Assembly: GCA_019279435.1 (NCBI GenBank)
Contig: JAAALK010000287.1
Coordinates: 82,649,886-82,713,885, forward strand
Length of the DNA stretch: 64,000 bases
Direction: 5' to 3'
DNA from: Zizania palustris
Taxonomy: Eukaryota; Streptophyta; Magnoliopsida; Poales; Poaceae
The position numbers were made by a program, and so were the translations under genes. Numbering within the stretch: the stretch's first letter is position 1; every line of letters begins with the position of its first letter. Positions 10,315 to 22,891 of this stretch are shown piece after piece. The notes below the pieces were generated by a model. It was not told where the DNA came from. It ran no database searches and saw only the letters and a program-made list of their open reading frames with translations.

Positions 10315-11856
10315 TAAGTTATTCTAGGGTTTAGGCCTTTCTATGGCATTCTGGTGTCATTGGATCTCATCAATCCGATACCATGAACATAGTAAGAAAC
10401 CCCACACCTCCTAAGAAACCCTATTAGAAACCTTAAGAACCCACACTCAGATCCCGACGAAGAACCGCGCAAGAAACCCAAAGAACAGAGATGGACTCAG
10501 TTCGGCCGAGGAAGAACAAAAAATGATTTAGGGTTCCCGAAACCCTAACCCTACATTCCGCAGTGAGAAACCCCTAAGGGGTTTTCAGTTTTTGGCCAAA
10601 GCACCCATAGAAACAAAAAAGAAAGGGAAACTATAAGGTCTAGGGTTTTTGAAACTCTAACCTTAACTAGATCTAAGCCTAAGGCATGGGGAACTTACCT
10701 CATGCTGCCACCATCGCGGCCGCTCATGGGAGGCCAGGAAGGAGGCTCCGGGTCGCCGCCGCTCGTCGGAGGCCAGGAAGGAGGCCTCGGGTCGCCACCG
10801 CTCATCGGAGGCCGGGAAGGAGGCCCTGGGTCATCGCTGCTCACCGGCGAACCATTGAAAGGGCTCGGGTCGGGATAAAAACACTATCGCCATCTACCTC
10901 GATGGGGCCTCGCTCACCCTCGGGTGAGCGGAGGACTCAGGCGAGGATGTCGGTGGGCGTAGCATCATTGTCGCCGCTCGGTCACCACCGTGCCCGCCCA
11001 CGTCGTCACCGCTCCACTCTCTCTGCTGCTGGATCTCGCTCATGCGCCCGGGGAAATGATTTAGGGTTCGGTCGGGCGTCGGATTTGATCCAACAGCCAG
11101 CACTGATCGGGCCGTTATGAGCCCAGGCGGGGAAGCGATTTCGCGGCCTAGACCCAAGTTGCGGCCTAAGTGCGCGGGCGCACGTGGGGTCACTACATGC
11201 TAGGACAAATTTTAGTTTTGGGCCACTTTTTTAGCACAGTACGAGCTGAAATTGTTTTCTGATTTTCCAGGATTTTCAGAATTAATTTTTCATTTAAGTA
11301 TTTCTTGGAAATTCAAAAAATGCCCAAAATAAAGAAAAGATAAGTTAGTTGAGGGAAAATTTTTGTACAATTTTGTACTGACTCAGTAATTTTATTCTGA
11401 TTTTCAGTATTTTTAAGCATTTTCATGATATTTTCTTTGTTAAACTTAGTCCAACAACTATATTTAATTAGGAAATTTTGTTTAGAATTTTATTTAAGTT
11501 TTAAATTCAGAATTTTATTATTGTTTAAGCAGTGTATCAATTATAATTAAGACTTCCACTGTGCATACACTGTTTAAAATTAGTACCATGTTCATCGTGT
11601 CATTTAAGTAATGTTTATTATGTCGATTAAATTTGAACCAATGAGATAATTTAATTTGGCATTATAAATATTGTATTTTTATAACATAGTGATTTTATCT
11701 TCTGACCAACGTTGGTGATGAAATTACTATGGTTCAGTTTAATTGATTCTAATTCCGCCCAACGGTGATTTAGAATTAATTCAAAATTTAAGTATGTCAC
11801 ATGTTAATTTTGACCAATGTTAAATTTTCATGTGCAATGTTTATGTCTGCAATATA
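10315..11856 (+). other. Element M untranslated leader
   Basis: About 1.5 kb without a convincing gene. The first half is GC-rich and includes the 39-bp tandem repeats, whose 144-aa ORF (10686-11120) is low-complexity Arg/Pro/Gly and probably not a protein. The second half (11200-11850) is very AT-rich and contains ACCAACGTTGGT (a perfect 12-bp palindrome) near 11706, in a context repeated later inside the integrase region. Confidence 0.5.
10722..10838. repeat. Tandem repeat, three 39-bp units
   Basis: Units at 10722-10760, 10761-10799 and 10800-10838 start GCTC(A/G)T(G/C)GGAGGCC and share GGAAGGAGGC...GGGTC. They differ by a few substitutions each. The 39-bp period keeps reading frame, giving repeated RRPGRR peptides in an otherwise unsupported ORF. 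Confidence 0.85.
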
Positions 11857-12545
11857 ATGTCCTTCAAAATTGTTCCTCTTTTAGGCAATAAGTCTTGCCA
11901 TCTCTCCACCATTGATCCTCTCAATGGTAAGAACTACAGTTCATGGAGAGAAGACATTACGATAGCGCTTCCGCTAAGGGACATTGATCTTGCACTGACG
12001 CATGATTGTCCCATTGAGCATGTAGAGCCAGTAATCCATAACGGTGAGAGTCAGGAGGCTTTTGCTACAAGGTCAATAGACTTCACAACTGTAAGAATTA
12101 AGTACGACATAGAGCGTACTAAGTGGAATCAGTCGAACCAAAAATGCTTAAATATTATTAAGAGCTCCATTTTATACAAAGTTAAGAGTTCTATTTCATC
12201 TCGTAATACTGTGCAATAGTATCTCAAGGAGGTGGAGATTTGGTTTATAGGACCCAAAATGCGTACGAAAGTGCGCATATTAAGAAACTCGTCACTACAA
12301 AATACTACGGTGGAGGAGTTAGAGAGCACATACTTAGGATGATTCATAGGGCTTCATAGCTGAATCAACTAGATATGGAGATCACTGATGGTTTATTTAT
12401 CAATTTGATTTTGATGTCTCTCCCTGAGGATTTTTAGCATTTTGTGTTCAACTACTCACAGCCTGACATCTAGAGTTTGGATATGTTGATTTCAAACTAC
12501 GTGTAAGAAGAGGAAAAACTAAAGGAACATGAAGTCCCAAAGGGT
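11857..12545 (+). pseudogene. gag: Element M copia Gag remnant
   Basis: Reading from an ATG at 11857 gives LSTIDPLNGKNYSSWREDI, the conserved start of plant copia Gag, then DIDLALTHDCPIEH and WNQSNQKCLNIIKSSI. The frame stops at 12217-12219. After a shift it continues as an AYESAHIKKLVTTKYY-like segment, a MEITDGLFINLILMSLPEDF segment and a final EEEKLKEHE, with further stops. Gag builds the particle that packages element RNA. No zinc knuckle is readable. Identity as copia Gag is well supported and function is lost. Confidence 0.75.
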
Positions 12546-12814
12546 GTTACAGACATTACAAAGAGAGGAACACCACATGAATGATTGTGTGATATTTGAC
12601 AATGGATGAACAATAATGGTTTTGCAATGGCAAGAACATTTAGCAAAGGAGAACGAATTAAATTTGTTTTTTATTCTTAGTGAATAATGTACTTGATTGC
12701 CATCTTGTTGATAAACATTGTTCTATTTTTTGATAATAAAGTTGTTAGTCTTGTCTTCGAGTATGACAAAACTTTATGTTCTTTCTCTACATGACTTTGT
12801 GAATGTCATTTATA

Positions 12815-13850
12815 CTAAAAATGTCTCATCTAAGACTACTAATAAGAGAAAAAGAATTGATGACGCATTTTTGAAATTATGACACTATCATCTAGGCCAT
12901 ATTTCGAGGGAGAGGATTGAACGTTGAGTCAATTCTTCCGCTTTAGTTCCTTTCGACTAAGTTTTATTCAAAGATTGCATTAATGACAAATACGTCAAAT
13001 AAATTCAGAAAGACGTGAAATGAAGAGGAGGAATTAAAACTAATTGTTGTAGTAATTTTATCTCCTGACCAACGTTGGTGATAAAATTATTACGACTAAG
13101 TTTAATTAAGTTAATTGTTGTAGTAATATTATCTCCTGACCAATGTTGGTGATAAAGTTATTATGACTAAGTTTAATTAAGTTCACAAAGACTTGTGTGG
13201 TTCATTTCCTGAAATATCCTTGGATGGTTATGATTTATTCATAACATTTACAGATAATCATTCGCGCGATATTTATCCAATTAAAGAGCGATCAGATCAT
13301 AGAAGCTTTGGATAAATTTAAGATATTTTAAGGCTGAATCTTATATCAACATGATCTAAAGATTAAAAGAGTAATATCTAACCATACTACGGTTAATATA
13401 CCCCGTATGGACAATTTCTTGGACCTTTTGCAAGATTCTATAGAAAAATGGCATAGTAGCCCAGTATTATATACCAGGTGGACCTTAGAAAAATAGAGTG
13501 GCTAAAAGGTGCAATCGCACCGTAGTGGGCATAGTAAGAAGTATAGTAAGTTATTCCACTCTACTGTTTTAGTTTGTGGATGGAGGTATTAAAACCGCCA
13601 TTCACATTCTTAAAATACCGTATGCATTATGGACTCGACGGAAACCTTTTCTGAATTATTTTAGAATATGGGGAAGTCATCCTACTGAGGCTAAAGTTTT
13701 AAACTAAATATTAGTAAGTTAAAATCCTAAGATAGTAAGTTGTCATGTTATTAGCTACAAAGATAAGTCTAAGTGATCTCGTTTCTAATGTCCTGACAGA
13801 CATACTATGTTCGACGAAATGAAACATGCATTTTTAGAAAATGCTATAAT
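12815..13850 (+). pseudogene. pol: Element M copia integrase remnant
   Basis: Pieces in shifting frames match the copia GAG-pre-integrase and integrase: HYHLGHISRERIER (zinc-binding histidines), then after a 142-bp tandem duplication DLCGSFPEISLDGYD, FITFTDNHS, a damaged core region, NRTVVGIVRS, KTAIHILK and HAFLENAI near 13830. Catalytic residues cannot be verified because the middle is scrambled. Protease sequence between Gag and here is too degraded to define. The 3' side is cut by F at 13866. Confidence 0.7.
13041..13182. repeat. Tandem duplication, two 71-bp units, inside copia integrase remnant
   Basis: Units 13041-13111 and 13112-13182 begin TAATTGTTGTAGTAAT and end GTTTAATTAAGT. They differ at about five positions. 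Unit 1 contains the palindrome ACCAACGTTGGT. Flanking sequence on both sides is integrase, so the 142 bp is an insertion relative to the protein. A diverged relative lies in the leader around 11690-11755. Confidence 0.8.
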
Positions 13851-13865
13851 CAGGGGGATCACGAT

Positions 13866-14157
13866 TGTTGGCGTAAAAGATTACGCTAACAGGTTCTCTA
13901 AGATTAAGAACTAACAAACAGTAGTTTGCGAAGCGAATTATCTCAAGCCTTCGAATTGGATAATAGCTCGAAGTAGTTCGAAGTTGTGTATTGAATATCT
14001 GAATATTCGATGCCTATTACAGGGTAAAAAGGGGGGTATTTATAGGTAAAACTCTAAGGAAAAGACCCTTTTACCCCTCAATTACAACCGACATAGTGGA
14101 AACTATTCGGTACCCCGAATAGGGCTAAAATAGTAAAATCTAGTCGGAGGGGATAGA
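13866..14157 (-). repeat. 3' LTR of F, left piece
   Basis: Begins TGTTGGCGTAAAAGATTACG, closely matching element A LTR 9491-9790, and breaks at the B insertion. The last five bases, ATAGA (14153-14157), are one copy of the B target duplication. Confidence 0.9.
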
Positions 14158-17100
14158 TGTGACGCACCGATTTTACCAAATCAGAACATTAATGAATTTC
14201 CATAGAAAAACAATAATAACAAGAGGTTCATCATGCGACAACATACATACGGTCAAACATCCGTGGTTCACAGACCACATTATTACATAAGTGTAAAATT
14301 AAAAGAAACTATGAAAATAAACTGCATGATGAACGACTTCTTCAGGATCATCTTCTTGACCGGGTCGCTACTCCAAACCATCCTCCTCGTAGTATGCAGC
14401 CTCTGAAGTATTTGTCCAACGGGTATGAGTACGAAACTACTCAACAAGCCACCGAGAATGCAATAATAATGTGGGATAACAACAAGGGAATGATAATGGC
14501 TTAAAGTGTGGAAAAGTACATTTTTCAGTTGTAGCATTTAGTATAGTCAAATTTAATTTTACAGAATAATAAACATGAAAAATGTAAAATCATTTAACTC
14601 GAGGAGTACGTTTTGCCTCCTCGCTCAACAGTCCTTACATGCCAATTCATCACGCAACATTCATAGATATAAACTAACTGCGAGTAGTCACGCAATCCGC
14701 CCTTGACCGTGGGCTCGACTTTTCGAAATATTTAAACTCTGATCAGAGGTGTACCACTGTACCCACAAGGCACGCACTCATCCCGCACACCAAAGTGTAA
14801 CGAGATGACCCATACCATGGGAACTCATGCCAAAACCTCAGCATGAGATTCTCCAAGCCGATATCACCCGCTCTAGGTTTCGGCGGCGCGCCCAGCCACT
14901 TCGGGCTAATGTCGCACCCCCTTTTGCGCCACGTCGGTACAAGCCACCCGCAGGTGCTGCTTGACCCATCTCCAAGTGGTGCCCTGAGTTGGAACACTGC
15001 ATACCTTAGTTAGGACTTACCCACTAGACTTGTGGTTAGTACGGAAATGTATTGCAACGGATCCCGCAGATCGGTCCTTATAATGCCCCGGGTGCTACCG
15101 ACCAATGCCCTAGCTTGCACTCGGAACCCACTATGCTTACACACTTAACCAAAACTCTATCACCAACATAATTCCAGGGATGAGAATAATGGGGATCATA
15201 TAATGGAACCCAAACCTCTATGACTCATTTTTAACCTATAGCAGTCGTGCTAATACATTGGACACTATCTAATAGTACTAATAATATGGTGACAAGGAGT
15301 TTAGGGTAAATAGCATGGCTTAGGTTTGCACTTCATTGTCGGGGATCTAAATAAATATAATGTAAGGCTTTTAATTTGACTAATGCATGTATAACCTATG
15401 TGTTTTAGCGATAGTTTAAGAAAACTAGGTTCAATATGCTCAAAAATTAGTTTGGTGACTTGCCTTGTTCAGTAAAAGGTGACGTGGGAACTTCCGAGAA
15501 ATATTCCGGCTCCTCGACGGCGGCGTAATCTTCTCGATACGCATAATAAACATTACATTCAATTAAACAATCCAAAATCACGTTCCAAGCATATAGACTT
15601 TGGTTGGATTAAAATAAGTGAAATAAAGCTGTTAAACATTCTGAAATCATTATTTAAATTGTCAATTCAATTTTATGGAGTTATGGATTTTCTTTAAAAA
15701 GAATTATGAATTTACCCTAAAGTGCTTTTAGATACTTTATTAAATAAAAATAAAATGCTCAAAGTAAACCTACTGTTTTTATTGCATAAAGATGTAGAGA
15801 ATAAAAATACAAATTTTCTAAAATTGAAATGGTTATATTTGGAGTTAAAATGAGCAAGATATGAATTTTTGAAGTTTAGAACAATTTCTGGAATTTATTT
15901 TAAATTAAAAACAGTTGTCGGTCCACGGTGAACCGAATCCACCATGAACCCGTTGGATCATGATTGGGCGGCTGCGGGCGAGGCGGAGGCGTTAAGTTGA
16001 CGTGGATGGCCAGGATTAAAACATCGAACCAGTACGCGATGGAGGGCTCAGATTTAATGCGGGTTTTAAGTACTAATGGACGCATGAGATTAAAACATAA
16101 CGTTTTGTCGAGGTTTGATGGGCCAGATAAAACCGAGGGATCAATTTAATTCCGACCGTCGGATCGCGATCATGTGGTCGCGGACGAATCCGACATGGCA
16201 CGGGTACTTTACCCATGCCGGTCATCTTCTCCGGTGATGGCGACGGTCTAGGGGCCACGGCGAGCAACGGTGACCGGAGCTAAGGGCTAAAATGGAACCA
16301 GGGTAACGTGGCGGTTAGGATGGTACCGTTGGCGATGCTCGGGTCATCGTATCATGGTCGGCGTCGAGCGAGAGCGGCGAAGTCATCTTGGTCCTCGTCG
16401 GCGTCGGGGTTCCGGCGGGTCTCGTCGGCGAAGGAGTGGTGGCCGAGGTCGGGGTGGCTTCGACGGTCACAATGGTGCGGTCATTGAGGACGGGGGAGGA
16501 CTCCCACGATGGCGAGTGGTGGCTGGAGCATGGGTGACGGTGTGGTGTTAAAATGTGGAGCACAGGCGTTTGGTTCGGTTTCGGTCCAATTGCTAGTGAG
16601 GGGGTCAACGCGGGGTACCAGGGGCTTAAATAGGGACGCCGGTAGGGGTAAAGGGGCGTTGTATACATGGAAAGCCGAGGGGGGGGTATTCAATGTCACC
16701 GGTGAAGTCCTAACATGCACGCGAGTGGCGATCCCGTGGCTTAAATGAATGGATTAAAGAGGGAAAACGGCTGACGGTTCTCGGGGGAAAATTACGCGAT
16801 GTCAATTTAATGGGAGGGGGCTGGCGTGAGCGGATCACGGAGCGAGGTCATCGGCTGACGAGATTTGGGGGGTGGCGCGAGGAGGAAGATGGGTCTGATG
16901 GGCGGGGGCCACTATCAGTGGGGCGCACGGGCATGGGCATGGCAACGGGTGGGCTGATGGGTGGGGTCGGGCTCGGCCGAGAGGGAGAGGTTGGCACAGA
17001 CAGGTGGGACCGGCGACCCAGGTGTGCGCGCAAAGGGAGGGTGGTCGCTGACTAGCAGGGCCCGTTTGTCAGTGAGGGGTGCGGGGTGAAGTGGGCTGGG

Positions 17101-17412
17101 CCGGCTGGTTGAGGGAGAAAAGGGGAAAGAGGCCCGTTACTGTTTAAATTCATTTCTGAATAATTATAATTGCTGAAATTGGTTTAAAATATTTAGATTG
17201 CTTCCATGGGTGATAAAAATTTGTAAAAATTCTCAAAAATAGGTCTTGGCCTTGGGATCACATATTAATTTTCTAGGCTCTGGTTTGGATATCTCCTCTA
17301 GGTTTTAGTTTATTTGGGTATAAATAGCCTTAAAGGAAATTCAAGAATAATCTTTTTCACAAAAATATAAATAAATTGTATTTTTATTTCTTTGGAAATT
17401 TGGGGTGTTACA
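14158..17412 (-). repeat. 3' LTR of element B (3255 bp)
   Basis: The plus strand runs from TGTGACGCACCGATTTTACC to TTTGGGGTGTTACA, so the minus-strand LTR starts TGTAACACCCC. The inner edge abuts integrase/chromodomain sequence. A conserved CCTATTTAAG on the minus strand (plus 16625-16634) matches the position of the TATA box in C. The ORFs over 16300-17060 are GC-rich low complexity on both strands and not genes. The region corresponds piece by piece with the split 5' LTR. Confidence 0.9.
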
Positions 17413-17469
17413 AACCTATCCAGCTTACAAAGAATCTCATCCTCGAGATTCAGAAAGCTCCTCGAATAG

Positions 17470-20400
17470 CTTGGGGTATTGGGTCTTTAGCTCCTCTTTT
17501 TCCCATGTGGCTTCTTCGACGGGGTGGTTGTCCCACTAAACCTTACAGAAGCGGACCACATGACTTCTAGTTACTCTTTCTTTGATCTCTAGAATTCGGA
17601 CGGGCTTTTTGATGTAGGTTAAGTCTTCTTGGCTGTTGAGCTACTGGAGGTCGGCCTGCTCGGTGGGTACACAGAGACATTTCTTCAGCTGAGAGACATG
17701 GAACACGTCATGGACTCCTGCCAAAGATGGTGGTAGTTCTAACTGATATGCAGCCTCTCCTTGCCGGCGGAGGATCTGAAAGGGTCCGACATAACGGGGG
17801 GCTAACTTCCCTCTCATGTTGAACCTTTGGGTGCCTCGGAGGGGAGTGACTCGGAGGTAGACATAGTCGCCCTCCTCAAAGGTCAGATTTCTTCGACGGT
17901 TATCGACATAGCTCTTTTACCTAGACTGAGCTATCTTTAACCTATCCCTGATGACCTTAACCTTCTCTTCTGCTTCTCGCAAAATATTTGTCCCGAATAG
18001 CTGTGACTCTCTGGTCTAATCCAAGAGTAACGACGTTCTGCACTTACGCCCGTAAAGTGCTTCAAACGGGGACATCTGCAGGCTGACTTGATAGCTGTTG
18101 TTGTAAGAGAACTCCGCATAAGGCAAGCTCTTATCCCACATTCCACCAAAGTCTAGAGCGCAAGCTCTAAGCATATCTTCCAACACTTGGTTCACCCTTT
18201 CGGTCTGACCATCGGTCTGTGGATGATAGGCGGTACTAAAGTTCAGTCGGGTGCCGAGCTCTTCTTGAATATTCATCCAAAACTTGGAGGTGAATTGACT
18301 TCCTCGTTCAGATACGATCTTCTTTGGAACTCTGTGTAGGCACACGATCCGGGTCATGTATAACTCAGCCAATCTAGCGACATTGTATTTCGTCTTGATG
18401 GGGATGAAATGAGCCACCTTGGTGAGTCAATCAATGATCGCCCAGATAGAGTCATGACCAGCTTGGGTCCTTGGCAATCCTATGATGAAGTCCATCCCTA
18501 CTTCTTCCCACTTCCATTCGGGGACCTTGAGGGGTTGCGATAGTACGGCATGTCTCTAGTGCTCTGCTTGACTCATCGGCATGTGTCGCACTTGGCCACA
18601 TACTCAGCTATTTCCCTCTTCATGCTGACCCACCAGTATTTCTCCTTCAGGTCTTGGTACATCTTTGTACTCCTAGGATGTATGGAGTATAGGGTCTCAT
18701 GGGCTTCTTGAAGGATGAGGGCCTTCAGCTCTGGCTTGTCGGGCACTCATATCCGGTTTCGAAACCAGATGGTACCATTCTCGTCCTCGGAGAACCCTGG
18801 GGCTTTACCCTTCCTCATATTCTTCTGGATCTCGAAGATATCAGGGTCTTCCTTCTGTGTCTCACGGATCTGGTCCATTAAGACAGGTCTGGCCTCTAGG
18901 GCAGCGAGATACATCTTGGTGGTGATCCCTAGATTCAACCTTTCCATCTGCTTGTATAACAACGGGGCCTGGTCTTGCACCATGATGGCATTACAGTACC
19001 CTTTTTGGCTTAGGGCGTCTGCCACTATGTTTGCCATGCCCGGATGATAGTGGATGCCTAAGTCATAATCCTTGATCAGCTCCAACCACCTTCTCCGTCT
19101 AAGGTTCAGGTCCAATTGGGTGAATATGTACTTGAGGCTTTTGTGGTCAGTGAAGACCTCACACCGATTACCCACAAGATAATGTCTCCATATCTTCAAG
19201 GCGTGAACCACGACTGCCAATACCAGGTCATGGGTCGGGTAATTTAGCTCATGCATCCTCAGCTGATGAGAGGCATAAGATATCACCTTCCTATCTTGCA
19301 TCATAAAACACCCCAACCCTTGGCAAGAGGCATCATAGTATACGTGGAAGTCCTTCCGGATGTCGGGCAGGGTTAGAACCGGGGCTGACACGAGCTTCTT
19401 CTTGAGGGTCTAAAAACATTCTTCACAATCTGGAGCCCATTCAAACTTTACCTTCTTCTGCAGCAGTCTAGTCATGGGCTTGGCTATCTTTGAAAAGTTC
19501 TCGATGAACCTGCGGTAATATCTAGCCAATCCTAGAAAACTCCAGATCTCGGTCACGTTCATCGGCTGCAACCAATTTGTCACTGCTTCCACGGTGGTAG
19601 GGTCCACTGCTATTCCTCTGGCAGATATGACATGGCCGAGAAACTTCACCTAGGATGACCAAAACTCACACTTGCTGTATTTGGCGTACAATTGCTGCTC
19701 CCTTAACTTCCCTAGGGTCAAACGGAGCTGGGCTTCATGCTCTTCCTTGGTCTTGGAGTAGATGAGGATGTCGTCAATGAATACCACAATTAACTTGCCC
19801 AAGAACTCCATGAATACATTGTTCATCATGTTCATGAAGAAGGTCGGGGCATTCGTGAGTCCGAACGACATCACGGTATACTCGTATAATCCGTAACAGG
19901 ATGTGAAGGCAGTTTTGGGGATGTCTTCTTCCCTAATCCACAACTGGTGGTAGCCTGACGTGAGGTCGATCTTGGAGAACACTGAGGATCCCTTTAGCTG
20001 GTCGAATAGGTCATGGATTCGAGGCAGCGGGTACTTGTTCTTGATGGTCACATCGTTCAAGGCTCTATAATCTATGCACATTCTCTTGGTCTTGTCTTTC
20101 TTCATAGCGAAGATGACCAGTGCACCCTAGGGTGAGGTACTCGGTTGGATATACCCTTTCTGTTCCAAATCCTCAATATTGCTCTTTACCTCGGCTAGTT
20201 CATTGGCGGCCATCTAGTATGGGCGCTTGGAGATTGGGGTGGTCCCGGGGACAAGCTCGATTCTGAACTCGATGTCCCTCTTTGGAGGCATCCCTGGCTG
20301 GTATTTTGGTAAGACGTCCATGTATTCTTGGACCACGGGCACTTCTTCTAGGGCCACCGAGTGACGAGATACTCTGCTAGGACCACGGGTAGTTATCTTA

Positions 20401-20651
20401 AAGGAGACGGCTTCGCCTCCGGAACTTGTCACAGTGACGGACTTACTAGCGCAGTCTATCACTCCTTCGTGCTTCATCAACCAATCCATCCCTAGGATGA
20501 GGTCGAGACCTGTGCATTCTATAAGAACTGGCTTGGCCCAAGATAGCACCCCTTGGATCTCTATCCTTACCCTTGGGCTGAACAGATTAGCTAGGGTTCT
20601 CTTGCCGGGGGTGGCGATCATCATGGGGACAGGTAGAGGGAGTACTTCCAA
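17470..20651 (-). pseudogene. pol: Element B Pol (protease tail, RT, RNase H, integrase, chromodomain)
   Basis: Order on the minus strand: protease end and RT start (ORF 20214-20651, LDLILGMDWLMKHEGVIDC); RT palm (19650-20105) with FIDDILIYSK; RT connection (19410-19649, FLGHVISARGIAVDP); RNase H and zinc-binding region (18747-19391, HVYYDASCQGLGCF, FTDHKSLKYI, HPGMANIVADALSQ); integrase core (18016-18417, TAYHPQTDGQTERVNQ); and a chromodomain-like tail near 17480-17640. Several in-frame stops separate these ORFs. In the core, the usual aspartate of the VSDRGSQF motif is glutamate, and a stop sits where the preceding core normally reads on. Not functional. Intact layout shows what G has lost. 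Confidence 0.85.
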
Positions 20652-20652
20652 A

Positions 20653-22891
20653 TTATTTTTTTCTCACAAAACCTTCTGATATGAAAGAATGTGTTGCCCC
20701 AGAATCAAACAACACTATTGCAGGTATGGAATTGGCTGTGAACATACCAAGCACGATTTCGGGGGCCTCCTGAGCTTCCTCGGCGCTGATGTGGTTGACG
20801 CGGGCACAAACCACTTGGTTGGGCACCACGCCTTGGGGCTGCTTGGGGTGAGGACACTGGTGGAAGTAGTGCCCTTTCTTCTGGCAGTTGAAGGAGACGA
20901 TCGGTTTGCCGTTGCGGTCCCTCACCATCGGGGCTTTGGCGGCAGGTGCTGGTTGAGCGGCCGGAGCTTGTGGAGCGGGGTGAGGGTTCCCGGCATTGCA
21001 GCTACTGGCAGCGTGTGGCGGCCTGTAGATGGGTCGAGGATGGTAGGCGGGTGCTGGTGGCGGAGGGACGAAGCGGGGCCTCTGGGTGTTCCCTTGGTGA
21101 TGCTTGAATGCGATAATCTTCCTCTTCTTGAGGTCTAGCTTGTTCTGCTCGGTCTCTTGGATGAGAGCCTTGTTCACCAACTGTTGGAAGTCGGCGTAGT
21201 CGGTGGCGACGAGCTATATGGAGAGCTCATCCTTTAGTCCCCAGAGGAACTTGGCCTGGCAGAGAGAGTGATGGGGAATGGAATTGGATGGCCCGATCTT
21301 TCGGTGAGTTGATAGAGAGAAGATGATAAGTTCGATTGGTGGGAGACGACGTTGATGACCCGACTACAACCGTACGAGACGTTCGTGTTGCGCCTTAGCG
21401 ATCGATACACCAACTCCAAGGGTTGTTGATCTTATCGGTGATCAACCTTGTTCCTGCAAGCAATCGAAGAACGAGCAAGAACAAGATAAAGGAGCAACTA
21501 GTATTGCTGGATATGAAAGACGCACAGGGATAGTTGGGGTTCTGAAACGTGAAACCGGCGATCTAACCGATCACGGGTTTACACGGACAAGTAGCATTGG
21601 CTAAACTTTTATCTAATCAAAACCCGCCTTACAACTGAAGTCTCTAGGGTTATTTATAGCCCTAGGGACATTCCCAATGTTTGGAAAACTTATTACATAT
21701 GGAAAGGACTAATTATTTCCAAAACAGATTGACTACAAAACGGAAATTCCGTGCTTAATTGGTTCGGCCTAAAAAAGGAACACGCATTGATTTGGTGATT
21801 GCGATCTCCTCCGATGGAATCTGGATATGTGGCTGGATCCGTTGGAAAGAGGACGTATCAAGCTTTCCAAAAAGTCCAAGATCATCCTAATCGGAGTTTC
21901 CATTTAAACGTTATGCACATTTGAATTCGGTGCTATCCATGCAGTCCGAATCCGTGTCGAAATTGTGTAGAAGTTAATCTCCACTTTCTCTTGGCACATA
22001 AATAACGTCCCAAAATTGTATATTATGTTTTCATGGCCTTGACTTGGTCCCCAATCAACTTCCATGATGTTCCATGCTCTTGATGTGCTCTTAACGTGTC
22101 GCTTGATCCATGAAAGAATTTCTGTAATTGAAAACAAAGCCAACTCATTGTGTAGCATCCTTAGCTCAAATATATAAAATGTAAATCTAATATAGAATGA
22201 ATGAACCTTGGGTTGTTTATTGTAAAGTATAAGCATGGTTATATCCGAGCTAGTGATGTCCTCATCAGAGAGTCGGTCCGCACTTCCTCCGGCGCATAGT
22301 GGGTCAGACGGTTGAACTCATGGAGATACTCCATGACGGTCCGACTCCCTTGCTGCAGGTCCCAGAACTCCTGCTACTTGATGGCGACAACTAGTGCGGG
22401 GACGTGAGCCGCACGGAACGTGATGGTGAACTCTGCCCAAGTCACCTCATGGTCCTCTAGCTGGGACTCACGGTAGTTGTCCCACCATTCAGCGGCGGGT
22501 CCCTAGAGCTGGTGGGTGGCGAACGCCACTCTCTCCCGGTCAGAGCATGGGAGGAGGTCCAACTTCTTCCCGATGGTCCGAAGCCAATCGCCGGCCTCCA
22601 TGGGGTTCTTCGTGCTTGAGGCGCGGGAGCGGGGGCCAGTGGACGAGGGATCGGCTCCACATTCTGCTGTTGCAGTCAGTCCAATTGAGCCTGTTGGTGC
22701 TGCATTTGTGTTAGGAGGGCAGTGATCAACTCGTTGTGGTTTGCCATCATTTTTGCCAAGGTGGAATGGTTGGCAGATGGCAGTCCAGTTTAGCACTAGC
22801 CCGTTGCACCCTAGTTGGGCACAACATTTTCGGGTAGGCCGTTGGTTGCCCCTTCTCCGCTATTGGAACCGGTGTTCTGGTTGTTGGCCAT
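20653..22891 (-). pseudogene. gag: Element B Gag and protease start, split by solo LTR H
   Basis: Gag starts at the ATG complementary to 22889-22891 and reads down to the H insertion (22268), resuming at 21268. ORF 20653-21180 holds ALIQETEQNKLDLKKRK, a Pro-rich linker, a zinc knuckle SFNCQKKGHYFHQC in which the first cysteine is replaced by serine, and the protease motif LFDSGATHSFISE. Element G gives a clear intact reference (CFNCRKEGHYSHQC). Stops and the 1-kb insertion make it inactive. Gag packages element RNA; the protease would process the polyprotein. Confidence 0.8.
21269..22267 (-). mobile_element. Solo LTR H (999 bp) in B gag
   Basis: Limits TGATGGGG...CCTCATCA, flanked by GAGAG at 21264-21268 and 22268-22272. 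It is the same LTR family as K (shared AAGGGTTGTTGATCT, GCAAGCAATCGAAGAACGAG, and CTTGATCCA near the right end). No internal region remains, so it arose by LTR-LTR recombination. Removing the insert and one duplication restores continuous gag homology with G. Orientation follows that of K. Confidence 0.9.

Larger units (their letters stand above)
9984..13865 (+). mobile_element. Element M: decayed Ty1/copia retrotransposon, plus strand
   Basis: A primer-binding site at 10303-10314, a leader of about 1.5 kb, a copia Gag remnant and a copia integrase remnant follow each other on the plus strand. The upstream part (9984-10301) is probably the end of its 5' LTR, cut by element A. The downstream RT and RNase H and the 3' LTR are absent because F interrupts it at 13866. 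The long leader and tRNA-Met primer recall BARE/Angela-like or Tork-like copia elements, but the lineage is not decided. Dozens of stops make it old. Confidence 0.7.

Noticed and set aside
10686..11120. 144-aa gene in the M leader
   Set aside because: Repeat-driven composition, no domain, and lies between primer site and gag in a decayed element.
21264..22272. A hAT-like DNA transposon with an 8-bp CAGAGAGT duplication and short inverted ends
   Set aside because: TG...CA limits give a clean 5-bp GAGAG duplication, and the same sequence at 1820 carries an adjacent tRNA-Met primer site, so it is an LTR.
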